Source of the DNA: Lachnospiraceae bacterium
Lineage (GTDB): Bacteria > Bacillota > Clostridia > Lachnospirales > Lachnospiraceae
Assembly (NCBI GenBank): GCA_024697505.1
Contig: JAILFQ010000215.1
Span: 1-6,166, forward strand
Length of the DNA: 6,166 nucleotides
Direction: 5' to 3'
Within the stretch, counting starts at the first letter, position 1. The number at the start of each line of letters is the position of its first letter. Positions 1 through 5,528 of the stretch are shown here, piece after piece. The notes beneath the pieces are model-generated. The model was given only the letters and a program-made list of their open reading frames with translations. It did not search any database and was not told the origin of the DNA. The position numbers were made by a program, and so were the translations under genes.

Positions 1-99
1 GAACCCTGATGACGATGGAACTTGGAACCGTGTTTCATAGGTCCTCTGTGCTGTCCATGTCTCTTGATAGCGCCCTGGAAGCCTTTTCCTTCAGAGATT
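1..99 (-). repeat. Inverted (fold-back) copy of an internal rplC segment, left arm
   Basis: Bases 1-91 are the exact reverse complement of 152-242. After one mismatch (C at 92 against A at 151), bases 93-99 (AGAGATT) also pair with 144-150 (AATCTCT). Read on the minus strand, the arm encodes the same L3 core as the right arm; read on the plus strand it gives a nonsense Cys/Pro-rich peptide. The arm begins at the first base of the window, so the copy may continue beyond it. An inverted duplication inside an essential gene, perfect in sequence and joined at a 7-base microhomology, is best explained as an amplification or assembly chimera rather than genomic structure. Confidence 0.93.
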
Positions 100-444
100 A
101 AGGCAGACATCTTCGCTGCAGGCGATAAGATTGACGCTTCCGCAATCTCTAAAGGAAAAGGCTTCCAGGGCGCTATCAAGAGACATGGACAGCACAGAGG
201 ACCTATGAAACACGGTTCCAAGTTCCATCGTCATCAGGGTTCTAACGGTGCATGTTCCTCACCTAGCCGTGTATTCAAAGGAAAAGGAATGCCCGGACAT
301 ATGGGTTGCGTAAAAGTAACTGTTCAGAATCTTGAAGTTGTCAGAGTTGACGCTGATAAGAATCTGCTTCTTGTAAAGGGTGCAGTACCCGGATCTAAGA
401 AAGCATTAGTGACCATCAAAGAGACCGTTAAGGTTGAAGCATAG
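94..444 (+). CDS. rplC: 50S ribosomal protein L3, 5'-truncated
   Basis: Large-subunit protein L3 binds 23S rRNA early in 50S assembly and sends a loop toward the peptidyl transferase centre. The 116 genuine codons start at [16 protein letters not shown] and contain the family core [19 protein letters not shown], then a segment ending in [13 protein letters not shown] and the C-terminal strand region [19 protein letters not shown]. Bacterial L3 is usually about 205-215 residues, so roughly 95 N-terminal residues are missing. The frame stays open upstream to a TTG at 22, but those 24 codons lie on the inverted copy and resemble no part of L3, so that start is rejected. The stop is TAG, the only non-TAA stop among the completed genes. 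rplD follows after 26 nt, as in standard S10 operons. The truncation looks like a contig-end artefact, not a true pseudogene. Confidence 0.93.
   Translation, partial: EIKADIFAAGDKIDASAISKGKGFQGAIKRHGQHRGPMKHGSKFHRHQGSNGACSSPSRVFKGKGMPGHMGCVKVTVQNLEVVRVDADKNLLLVKGAVPGSKKALVTIKETVKVEA
144..242 (+). repeat. Right arm of the fold-back inverted repeat (native rplC sequence)
   Basis: This is the sense copy of the repeat and lies within the genuine rplC frame. It encodes the conserved L3 core around [13 protein letters not shown]. The two arms are separated by a 44-nt loop (100-143), which is also native rplC coding sequence. The reading frame runs unbroken through this arm and on to the rplC stop, which identifies it as the original and positions 1-92 as the copy. 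Confidence 0.9.
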
Positions 445-470
445 TTTAGGACGAAAGGAGGACCAATCAG

Positions 471-1091
471 ATGGCAAACGTATCTGTTTATAATATGGAA
501 GGCAAAGAAGTTGGTACAATCGAATTAAACGATGCGGTATTCGGTGTAGAAGTTAATGAGCACTTGGTACACATGGCAGTTGTACAGCAGCTTGCAAATA
601 ATCGTCAGGGAACTCAGAAAGCAAAGACTCGTTCTGAGGTAGCCGGAGGCGGAAGAAAACCTTGGAGACAGAAGGGTACCGGTCATGCAAGACAGGGTTC
701 AACAAGAGCTCCTCAGTGGACCGGCGGCGGCGTAGTATTCGCTCCCACTCCCAGAGACTACTCCTTCAAACTCAATAAGAAAGAGAAGAGAGCAGCTCTG
801 AAGTCCGCTCTTACAAGCAAGGTTCAGGGCAACAGCCTGATCGTTGTGGATGAGCTTAAGTTTGATGAGATTAAGACAAAGAACTTTACAAACGTTATGA
901 ATAACCTCAAGGTTGAAAAGGGACTTGTTGTAATCGCTGAGAACGATGCAAATGTTGTTCTTTCCGGTAGAAACGTTGCAGATGTAGATACCACTCTGGT
1001 AAATACCATCAACGTATACGATATTATGAAAGCTAAGACAGTAGTTCTCACAAAGGATGCTGTTGCAAAAATTGAGGAGGTGTACGCATAA
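471..1091 (+). CDS. rplD: 50S ribosomal protein L4
   Basis: L4 (206 aa; usual length about 200-207) is a primary 23S rRNA binder whose long basic loop lines the polypeptide exit tunnel beside L22. The loop is visible at about residues 45-98, with [20 protein letters not shown], then [14 protein letters not shown] and the family motif FAPTPRDY. The globular part after about residue 100 ends with [18 protein letters not shown]. The ATG has a strong SD, AAAGGAGGA at 454-462, 8 nt upstream. In E. coli L4 also represses its own S10 operon through the leader upstream of rpsJ; that leader lies outside this window, so the regulation cannot be assessed here. The TAA overlaps the rplW ATG by one base. 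Confidence 0.98.
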   Translation: MANVSVYNMEGKEVGTIELNDAVFGVEVNEHLVHMAVVQQLANNRQGTQKAKTRSEVAGGGRKPWRQKGTGHARQGSTRAPQWTGGGVVFAPTPRDYSFKLNKKEKRAALKSALTSKVQGNSLIVVDELKFDEIKTKNFTNVMNNLKVEKGLVVIAENDANVVLSGRNVADVDTTLVNTINVYDIMKAKTVVLTKDAVAKIEEVYA

Positions 1092-1390
1092 TGGCAGATT
1101 TAAAATACTATGACGTAATCCTCAAACCGGTTATCACTGAGAAGAGTATGGCCGGCATGGGCGAGAAGAAATATACTTTCCTGGTTCATACAGAAGCTAA
1201 CAAGGCTCAGATCAAAGAGGCTGTTGAGAAGATGTTTGAAGGAACCAAGGTTAAGAGCGTAAACACCATCAATATGGATGGTAAGAATAAGAGACGTGGA
1301 ATGGTTACCGGCAAGACTGCTAAGACAAAGAAAGCAATCGTTAAATTGACCGATGACAGCAAAGAAATTGAAATCTTCGCAGGACTGTAA
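1091..1390 (+). CDS. rplW: 50S ribosomal protein L23
   Basis: L23 (99 aa; usual 95-100) sits at the mouth of the polypeptide exit tunnel and is a docking site for trigger factor and the signal recognition particle. The sequence shows the N-terminal [14 protein letters not shown] motif (residues 6-19), the helix [13 protein letters not shown], and the basic RNA-binding stretch [20 protein letters not shown] (residues 65-84). The start codon shares its A with the rplD stop (TAATG). Its SD, GAGGAGG at 1074-1080, lies inside the end of rplD, so translation should be coupled to L4. An 88-nt spacer follows before rplB, longer than most gaps in this cluster. Confidence 0.98.
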   Translation: MADLKYYDVILKPVITEKSMAGMGEKKYTFLVHTEANKAQIKEAVEKMFEGTKVKSVNTINMDGKNKRRGMVTGKTAKTKKAIVKLTDDSKEIEIFAGL

Positions 1391-1478
1391 TTCGAAAGAT
1401 TTCGAGCACGTTTTAGATTAATGTATGCGGCATGAAAGATGACCGCGCAAAGAATCAAGAAGAAAAGGAGATAAGAAA
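1391..1478 (+). promoter_or_regulatory. rplW-rplB spacer with two small hairpins
   Basis: This 88-nt gap contains two inverted repeats seen by eye. One is TCGAAA/TTTCGA at 1392-1405, just after the rplW stop. The other, at 1427-1446, pairs GCGG with CCGC and CAT with ATG, with one bulged A and a GAAAG loop. Neither is followed by a T-tract, so they are not canonical terminators. The rplB SD (AAAGGAG, 1464-1470) lies outside both stems. The spacer could be a processing or mRNA-stability site, or neutral sequence; no known RNA family is recognised. Confidence 0.3.
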
Positions 1479-2321
1479 ATGGGAATCAAGACATATAATC
1501 CCTATACACCTTCCAGAAGAAATATGACTGGCTCTGACTTCTCTGAGATTACAAAGAAAACACCTGAGAAGAGCCTTACTTTTTCTTTGAAGAAGAATTC
1601 CGGTCGTAACAACCAGGGTAAGATTACAGTTAGACATCGTGGCGGCGGATACAGAACACAGTACAGAATCATCGATTTCAAGAGAAATAAAGATGGAATT
1701 CCTGCAACTGTAATCGGTATCGAGTACGATCCTAACAGAACAGCTAATATTGCGCTGATCTGCTATGCAGACGGTACAAAGGCCTACATTATCGCTCCTG
1801 AAGGTTTGACTGATGGCATGAAAGTCATGAACGGACCTGAGGCAGAGGTTAGAGTAGGTAACTGCTTACCTTTATCTGAGATTCCTGTTGGTACCCAGGT
1901 ACACAACATTGAATTATATCCCGGAAAGGGCGGACAGATGGTTCGTTCTGCCGGAAACAGCGCACAGTTGATGGCTAAAGAGGGTAAATATGCAACCCTT
2001 CGTCTTCCTTCCGGAGAGATGAGAATGGTTCCTCTTGTTTGCCGTGCTACAGTTGGTGTGGTTGGTAATGTTGATCACAACCTTGTAAAAATCGGTAAAG
2101 CTGGTCGTAAGCGTCATATGGGTATCCGTCCTACCGTTCGTGGTTCTGTAATGAACCCCAACGACCATCCTCATGGTGGTGGTGAGGGTAAGACCGGTAT
2201 CGGTCGTCCCGGCCCAAGCACTCCTTGGGGCAAGCCTGCTCTTGGTCTTAAGACCCGTAAGAAGAAAAAGGCTTCCAACAAGCTGATTGTAAGAAGACGC
2301 GACGGTAAAGCAATCAAATAA
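1479..2321 (+). CDS. rplB: 50S ribosomal protein L2
   Basis: L2 (280 aa; usual 273-277) is among the most conserved 50S proteins. It is needed for subunit association and supports peptidyl transferase activity. The RNA-binding N-terminal domain shows [16 protein letters not shown] (residues 42-57), followed by YRIIDFKR and [14 protein letters not shown]. The C-terminal signature [16 protein letters not shown] spans about residues 222-237; His230 corresponds to the E. coli histidine usually numbered 229 (mature protein). The tail is very basic ([16 protein letters not shown]). The ATG has an SD, AAAGGAG at 1464-1470, 8 nt upstream. Arginine codons change along the gene: mostly AGA in the first half and mostly CGT in the second. 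rpsS starts 16 nt after the TAA. Confidence 0.98.
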   Translation: MGIKTYNPYTPSRRNMTGSDFSEITKKTPEKSLTFSLKKNSGRNNQGKITVRHRGGGYRTQYRIIDFKRNKDGIPATVIGIEYDPNRTANIALICYADGTKAYIIAPEGLTDGMKVMNGPEAEVRVGNCLPLSEIPVGTQVHNIELYPGKGGQMVRSAGNSAQLMAKEGKYATLRLPSGEMRMVPLVCRATVGVVGNVDHNLVKIGKAGRKRHMGIRPTVRGSVMNPNDHPHGGGEGKTGIGRPGPSTPWGKPALGLKTRKKKKASNKLIVRRRDGKAIK

Positions 2322-2337
2322 TTGAGGAGGAAAGACA

Positions 2338-2619
2338 ATGGCTAGATCACTGAAAAAAGGACCTTTTGCAGACTCCAGTCTGTTAAAGAAAGTGGATGCA
2401 TTAAATGCAGCAGGACAGAAGCAGGTTATTAAGACCTGGTCCCGTCGTTCCACAATTTTCCCTTCTTTTGTAGGACATACAATCGCTGTACATGACGGTA
2501 GAAAGCATGTGCCTGTATATGTAACTGAGGATATGGTTGGACATAAGCTTGGTGAGTTCGTTGCAACCAGAACCTACAGAGGACACGGAAAAGACGAGAA
2601 GAAATCTAAGGTTAGATAA
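2338..2619 (+). CDS. rpsS: 30S ribosomal protein S19
   Basis: S19 (93 aa; usual about 92) lies in the head of the 30S subunit, pairs with S13 and contacts the A-site finger of the large subunit. The family signature is clear: N-terminal [10 protein letters not shown], then [20 protein letters not shown] (35-54), and [14 protein letters not shown] (70-83) before the basic tail. The ATG has SD GAGGAGG at 2324-2330. An unusually long 149-nt structured spacer separates it from rplV. Confidence 0.98.
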   Translation: MARSLKKGPFADSSLLKKVDALNAAGQKQVIKTWSRRSTIFPSFVGHTIAVHDGRKHVPVYVTEDMVGHKLGEFVATRTYRGHGKDEKKSKVR

Positions 2620-2669
2620 TTTTAGATACCGGTAACAAAAACGCACGGTCATCCGGATAGGGGACCGCA

Positions 2670-2696
2670 GGAGGGGTATCAAAATGATATTCCTCC
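2670..2696 (+). promoter_or_regulatory. Strong 12-bp hairpin sequestering an AGGAGG site
   Basis: GGAGGGGTATCA pairs with TGATATTCCTCC around an AAA loop: ten Watson-Crick pairs and two G-U pairs. The left arm contains most of an SD-like AGGAGG (2669-2674) placed 9 nt before an ATG at 2684, so folding would hide a ribosome binding site. A second short hairpin with the same AAA-then-TG arrangement (GGGCA-AAA-TGCCC, 2698-2710) follows after one base. Confidence 0.5.
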
Positions 2697-2734
2697 CGGG
2701 CAAAATGCCCAGCGTCTGTATGCAAAAGATGTAG
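2684..2734 (+). CDS. Possible 16-codon leader peptide (mini-ORF) upstream of rplV
   Basis: An ATG at 2684 opens a 16-residue frame, MIFLPGKMPSVCMQKM, ending at TAG 2732-2734. A good SD (AGGAGG, 2669-2674) sits 9 nt upstream, which is what draws attention to it. The peptide resembles nothing I know and is not enriched for one amino acid as attenuation leaders are, apart from four methionines. Translation would melt the 12-bp and GGGCA/TGCCC hairpins and stop at the 3' arm of the last hairpin, 34 nt before rplV. It may be a chance frame beside an SD-like run of purines; without conservation data this is a weak call. Confidence 0.15.
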   Translation: MIFLPGKMPSVCMQKM

Positions 2735-2768
2735 CAGATGCGTTTAGATTGAAAGGAGGACAAAATCT

Positions 2769-3158
2769 ATGGCTAAAGGACATAGATCCCAAATTAAGAG
2801 AGAGAGAAACGAGCAGAGAGATACAAGACCTTCTGCAAAGTTATCTTACGCAAGAGTATCCGTTCAGAAGGCTTGCTTCGTATTGGATGCTATCAGAGGT
2901 AAGGATGTGCAGACTGCACTTGGTATACTGGAGTACAATCCCAGATATGCTTCCAGCCTTATCAAGAAGCTTCTTGAATCCGCAATTGCAAATGCTGAGA
3001 ATAACAACGGCATGAATACTGAGAACCTTTATGTTGCTGAATGCTATGCAAACAAGGGACCTACAATGAAGAGAGTAAGACCCAGAGCACAGGGTAGAGC
3101 TTACAGAATCGAGAAGAGAATGAGCCACATTACCATCGTGCTGGATGAGAGAAAGTAA
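2769..3158 (+). CDS. rplV: 50S ribosomal protein L22
   Basis: L22 (129 aa) spans the large subunit, and its long beta-hairpin lines the exit tunnel opposite L4; mutations in this hairpin give macrolide resistance in other bacteria. The body begins near AKLSYARVSVQKACFVLDAI (23-42), with NPRYASSLIKKLLESAIANA (57-76) after it, and the hairpin lies around residues 97-116 (GPTMKRVRPRAQGRAYRIEK). It is longer than E. coli (110) or B. subtilis (113) L22 because of about 16-20 extra basic N-terminal residues. The start is supported by SD AAAGGAGGA at 2752-2760, and no good internal start with an SD exists before the conserved body. All 15 arginine codons are AGA. rpsC follows after 21 nt. Confidence 0.97.
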   Translation: MAKGHRSQIKRERNEQRDTRPSAKLSYARVSVQKACFVLDAIRGKDVQTALGILEYNPRYASSLIKKLLESAIANAENNNGMNTENLYVAECYANKGPTMKRVRPRAQGRAYRIEKRMSHITIVLDERK

Positions 3159-3179
3159 GGGAAAGGAGCAAACAAATAA

Positions 3180-3839
3180 ATGGGACAGAAAGTTAATCCT
3201 CACGGCCTGAGAGTCGGTGTTATTAAAGATTGGGATTCCAAATGGTATGCTGATGCAGAGTTCTCTGATTACCTTGTAGAGGACTACAACATCAGAAAAT
3301 ATCTGAAAAAGAAATTATACAGTGCAGGTGTTGCTAAGATTGAAATCGAAAGAGCATCTGACAGAGTAAAAGTAATCATCTACACTGCTAAGCCCGGTGT
3401 TGTAATCGGTAAGGGTGGTGCTGAAATCGAGGTTACTAAGCAGGAGCTTTCTAAGCTTACTGATAAGAAAGTTTTGGTTGATATCAAAGAGATTAAGAGA
3501 CCTGACAGAGACGCACAGCTTGTTGCTGAGAACATTGCTCTTCAGCTTGAGAATCGTGTATCTTTCAGACGTGCTATGAAGTCTTGCATGGGAAGAACCA
3601 TGAAGGCTGGCGCTCTTGGTATTAAGACCAGCTGCTCCGGACGTCTTGGCGGTGCTGATATGGCTCGTACAGAGTTCTACAGCGAAGGTACTATTCCTCT
3701 TCAGACATTGAGAGCAGATATTGATTATGGTTTTGCTGAGGCAAACACCACTTATGGTAAAGTTGGAGTTAAAGTTTGGATTTACAAAGGCGAGATACTT
3801 CCTACAAAAGGAAATCAGACGGAAGGGAGCGATAAATAA
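3180..3839 (+). CDS. rpsC: 30S ribosomal protein S3
   Basis: S3 (219 aa; B. subtilis 218) sits at the mRNA entry channel of the 30S head and, with S4 and S5, contributes to helicase activity on incoming mRNA. The N-terminus [20 protein letters not shown] is typical. The type II KH domain has its GKGG loop at residues 77-80 within [13 protein letters not shown]. The C-terminal S3 signature runs from [15 protein letters not shown] (153-167) through [18 protein letters not shown]. The start is set by SD AAAGGAG at 3162-3168. The TAA overlaps the rplP ATG by one base. Confidence 0.98.
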   Translation: MGQKVNPHGLRVGVIKDWDSKWYADAEFSDYLVEDYNIRKYLKKKLYSAGVAKIEIERASDRVKVIIYTAKPGVVIGKGGAEIEVTKQELSKLTDKKVLVDIKEIKRPDRDAQLVAENIALQLENRVSFRRAMKSCMGRTMKAGALGIKTSCSGRLGGADMARTEFYSEGTIPLQTLRADIDYGFAEANTTYGKVGVKVWIYKGEILPTKGNQTEGSDK

Positions 3840-4267
3840 TGTTAATGCCTAAAAGAGTTAAGCGTCGTAAACAGTTCCGTGGTTCCATGACCGGTAAGGC
3901 AATGAGAGGTAACACATTGACTTATGGTGAATTTGGTCTGGTAGCTACTGAACCTTGTTGGATTAAATCCAACCAGATTGAAGCGGCACGTATTGCACTT
4001 ACCCGTTACACAAAACGTACCGGTAAGGTTTGGCTTAAGATTTTCCCTGATAAGCCCGTAACAGCAAAACCTGCTGAAACTCGTATGGGTTCTGGTAAGG
4101 GTACTTTGGAATATTGGGTAGCAGTTGTGAAACCCGGCCGTGTGATGTTTGAAATCGCTGGTGTTTCTGAGGAGCAGGCTCGTGAAGCTTTGCGTCTGGC
4201 TATGCATAAGCTTCCCTGTAAATGTAAAATTGTTTCTAAGGCAGATTTGGAAGGCGGTGTATCATAA
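3839..4267 (+). CDS. rplP: 50S ribosomal protein L16
   Basis: L16 (142 aa; usual 136-144) binds late in 50S assembly and contacts the A-site tRNA elbow. The sequence has the N-terminal [15 protein letters not shown], the [20 protein letters not shown] helix region (45-64), [20 protein letters not shown] (69-88) and [16 protein letters not shown]. Arg82 in the RMGSGKG motif aligns with the E. coli Arg81 that is hydroxylated there; whether that happens here is unknown. The first ATG (3839) is preferred over the one at 3845 because AAGGGAG at 3823-3829 is well spaced and homologues begin MLMPKR. Both ends overlap neighbours by one base. Ten of 12 arginines use CGT, unlike rplV. Confidence 0.98.
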   Translation: MLMPKRVKRRKQFRGSMTGKAMRGNTLTYGEFGLVATEPCWIKSNQIEAARIALTRYTKRTGKVWLKIFPDKPVTAKPAETRMGSGKGTLEYWVAVVKPGRVMFEIAGVSEEQAREALRLAMHKLPCKCKIVSKADLEGGVS

Positions 4268-4470
4268 TGAAATCCAATAAATTTGTAGAAGAATTGAAGA
4301 CCAAATCCGAAGCAGAGTTGGCACAGGAGCTGGTAGCTGCTAAAAAAGAACTTTTCAATTTGAGATTCCAGAACGCTACCAATCAGTTAGATAATACTGC
4401 AAGAATCAAGGAAGTTAGAAGAAACATTGCACGTATTCAGACTGTAATCACTGAGAAGGCTAGAGCTTAA
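4267..4470 (+). CDS. rpmC: 50S ribosomal protein L29
   Basis: L29 (67 aa; usual 63-67) is a small helical hairpin protein near the exit tunnel beside L23. The two-helix pattern is visible: [20 protein letters not shown], then [20 protein letters not shown], then [13 protein letters not shown]. Its ATG is fused to the rplP stop (TAATG), and only a poor SD (AAGGCGG, about 4251-4257, inside rplP) precedes it. Expression therefore probably depends on ribosomes reinitiating after rplP. The next gene, rpsQ, starts 31 nt downstream. Confidence 0.97.
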   Translation: MKSNKFVEELKTKSEAELAQELVAAKKELFNLRFQNATNQLDNTARIKEVRRNIARIQTVITEKARA

Positions 4471-4487
4471 TCGTCTGTGGAGCGAAG

Positions 4488-4494
4488 AAAGGAG
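4488..4494 (+). promoter_or_regulatory. Shine-Dalgarno site that fixes the rpsQ GTG start
   Basis: AAAGGAG lies 7 nt before GTG at 4502. No ATG occurs at the right distance, and the S17 N-terminus aligns from this codon, so the GTG start is well supported. Confidence 0.85.
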
Positions 4495-4501
4495 ATCTAT
4501 C

Positions 4502-4756
4502 GTGGAAAGAAATTTAAGAAAAACACGTACTGGTAAGGTAACCAGCAATAAGATGGATAAAACTGTTGTTGTAGCTATCGAAGAGCACGTTAAGCATCCT
4601 CTTTACAAAAAGGTCGTAAAGAGAACTTACAAGCTGAAAGCTCATGATGAGAATAACGAATGCAACATTGGTGATACCGTTAAAGTTATGGAAACAAGAC
4701 CTCTCTCTAAGGATAAGAGATGGAGACTTGTAGAAATCGTTGAGAGAGCTAAATAA
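4502..4756 (+). CDS. rpsQ: 30S ribosomal protein S17
   Basis: S17 (84 aa, the same length as E. coli S17) is an OB-fold primary binder of 16S rRNA in the body of the 30S subunit. Diagnostic segments are [20 protein letters not shown] (6-25), [20 protein letters not shown] (31-50), and the S17 signature [18 protein letters not shown] (57-74). It is the only completed gene here starting with GTG, which may slightly lower initiation. It is the last gene of the classical S10 operon; rplN follows after 54 nt with no clear terminator between. Confidence 0.98.
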   Translation: MERNLRKTRTGKVTSNKMDKTVVVAIEEHVKHPLYKKVVKRTYKLKAHDENNECNIGDTVKVMETRPLSKDKRWRLVEIVERAK

Positions 4757-4810
4757 GTTTATCCGTAGAAAATTTCGTATATGTCGTAGATACGGCAAAG
4801 GAGGAAAATC
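4757..4810 (+). promoter_or_regulatory. rpsQ-rplN spacer at the S10/spc boundary, alternative stems
   Basis: In E. coli a separate spc promoter lies at this boundary. Here CCGTA (4763-4767) can pair with TACGG (4791-4795), or CGTAT (4776-4780) can pair with ATACG (4790-4794); the two options compete. TATATG at 4778-4783 is a possible -10 box but has no recognisable -35 at 16-18 nt, so a promoter is not called. The rplN SD (AAAGGAGG, 4797-4804) lies just after the stems. Confidence 0.25.
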
Positions 4811-5179
4811 ATGATTCAGCAAGAGAGTAGATTAAAAGTTGCTGATAACACCGGTGCTAAAGAATTGCTTTGCATCCGCGTTATGGGCGGCTCTACAAGA
4901 AGATATGCACAGATCGGCGACGTGATTGTTGCTTCCGTCAAAGATGCAACACCCGGCGGGGTTGTAAAGAAGGGTGACGTTGTTAAGGCAGTCGTTGTTC
5001 GTTCTGTAAAAGGTGCACGTCGTAAAGATGGTTCTTACATCAAATTTGATGAAAATGCTGCTGTTATTATCAAAGATGACAAGACCCCCAGAGGAACTCG
5101 TATTTTTGGACCGGTAGCAAGAGAGCTTCGTGAGAAACAGTTTATGAAGATTGTTTCTTTGGCTCCTGAAGTATTATAA
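4811..5179 (+). CDS. rplN: 50S ribosomal protein L14
   Basis: L14 (122 aa; usual 122-123) binds 23S rRNA at the subunit interface, forms inter-subunit bridges and is the docking site of the silencing factor RsfS in other bacteria. The sequence matches the family along its whole length: [20 protein letters not shown], then [20 protein letters not shown] (55-74), then [10 protein letters not shown] and [15 protein letters not shown]. It is the first gene of the spc group. Its start is supported by SD AAAGGAGG at 4797-4804. The rplX SD begins on its stop codon. Confidence 0.98.
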   Translation: MIQQESRLKVADNTGAKELLCIRVMGGSTRRYAQIGDVIVASVKDATPGGVVKKGDVVKAVVVRSVKGARRKDGSYIKFDENAAVIIKDDKTPRGTRIFGPVARELREKQFMKIVSLAPEVL

Positions 5180-5186
5180 GGAGGTG
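5177..5186 (+). promoter_or_regulatory. rplX Shine-Dalgarno overlapping the rplN stop
   Basis: TAAGGAGGTG is fully complementary to the usual 16S 3' end and includes the rplN TAA (5177-5179). A ribosome ending rplN would sit on the rplX initiation site, suggesting coupling. The spacing favours ATG 5194 over the in-frame ATG at 5200. Confidence 0.8.
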
Positions 5187-5193
5187 CCACACA

Positions 5194-5505
5194 ATGTCAA
5201 TGTTAAAGATTAAAAAAGGTGACACTGTTAAGGTGATTGCCGGCAAAGATAAGAATAAAGAAGGCAAGGTTATCTCTGTAGATGCTAAAAACAGCAAAGT
5301 TGTTGTTGAAGGTGTCAACATGATTACCAAACACACAAAACCTTCTGCTGCTAACCCTAACGGTGGTATTGTTCAGAAGGAAGCTCCTATTGATATTTCT
5401 AACGTTATGCTTGTTTTCAAAGGAAAGACAACAAGAGTCGGATTCAAGGTTGAGAACGACAAGAAAGTTCGTTTCGCGAAAGCAACTGGCGAAGTGATTG
5501 ACTAA
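5194..5505 (+). CDS. rplX: 50S ribosomal protein L24
   Basis: L24 (103 aa; usual 103-104) is one of the two initiators of 50S assembly and lies near the exit tunnel mouth. The KOW motif is at about residues 6-33 ([20 protein letters not shown], then VISVD). It is followed by [25 protein letters not shown] and TRVGFK, all typical of bacterial L24. An in-frame second ATG at 5200 would remove MS, but the SD spacing supports 5194. It ends 23 nt before rplE, whose SD is AAGGAGG at 5514-5520. Confidence 0.98.
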   Translation: MSMLKIKKGDTVKVIAGKDKNKEGKVISVDAKNSKVVVEGVNMITKHTKPSAANPNGGIVQKEAPIDISNVMLVFKGKTTRVGFKVENDKKVRFAKATGEVID

Positions 5506-5528
5506 TCAATAGGAAGGAGGAGAATTAC

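Larger units (their letters stand above)
2620..2768 (+). ncRNA. Structured rpsS-rplV spacer, candidate cis-regulatory RNA
   Basis: This is the longest non-coding gap in the window and is rich in complementary segments. Seen directly, in order: CGGTC/GACCG (2646-2650 with 2663-2667); GGAGGGGTATCA/TGATATTCCTCC (2670-2681 with 2685-2696), a 12-bp stem with two G-U pairs and an AAA loop; GGGCA/TGCCC (2698-2702 with 2706-2710), again with an AAA loop; and GCGTCTG/CAGATGC (2712-2718 with 2735-2741), with one G-U pair. GATACC at 2625-2630 could instead pair with GGTATC at 2675-2680, which would exclude the 12-bp stem. No T-tract follows the main hairpins, so a simple intrinsic terminator is unlikely. 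I recognise no known riboswitch or ribosomal leader. A regulatory role in rplV expression is inferred from structure and position only. Confidence 0.45.

Noticed and set aside
1432..1530. Short frame from ATG 1432 ([20 protein letters not shown] and on) running into rplB out of frame
   Set aside because: No SD precedes it, and its later codons are simply rplB in another frame.
1914..2453. 179-codon open frame on the minus strand over rplB/rpsS
   Set aside because: Antisense to highly conserved L2 and S19 coding sequence; low-complexity Thr-rich translation typical of a shadow frame.
2670..2741. Intrinsic terminator in the rpsS-rplV spacer
   Set aside because: The strong hairpin is followed by CGGGC and the last one only by GTTT then AGATT, with no run of T; essential genes continue downstream.
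2620..2768. Insertion of a mobile element bounded by TTTAGAT direct repeats
   Set aside because: The repeats are 7 nt of common AT-rich sequence, there are no terminal inverted repeats, and the second copy belongs to the rplV upstream stem; a mobile origin is not supported.
2749..3015. 88-codon open frame on the plus strand overlapping rplV in another frame
   Set aside because: It begins with a TTG upstream of the rplV SD and runs out of frame through conserved L22; the L22 frame explains this DNA.
4740..4783. sigma-A promoter before rplN using TTGAGA (4740-4745)
   Set aside because: At 16-18 nt downstream there is CCGTAG-like sequence, not a -10 box; TATATG at 4778 is too far away.
5497..5510. 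ATTGA/TCAAT hairpin with the rplX stop codon in its loop
   Set aside because: Only five pairs, four of them A-T; expected by chance in AT-rich sequence and without a T-tract.
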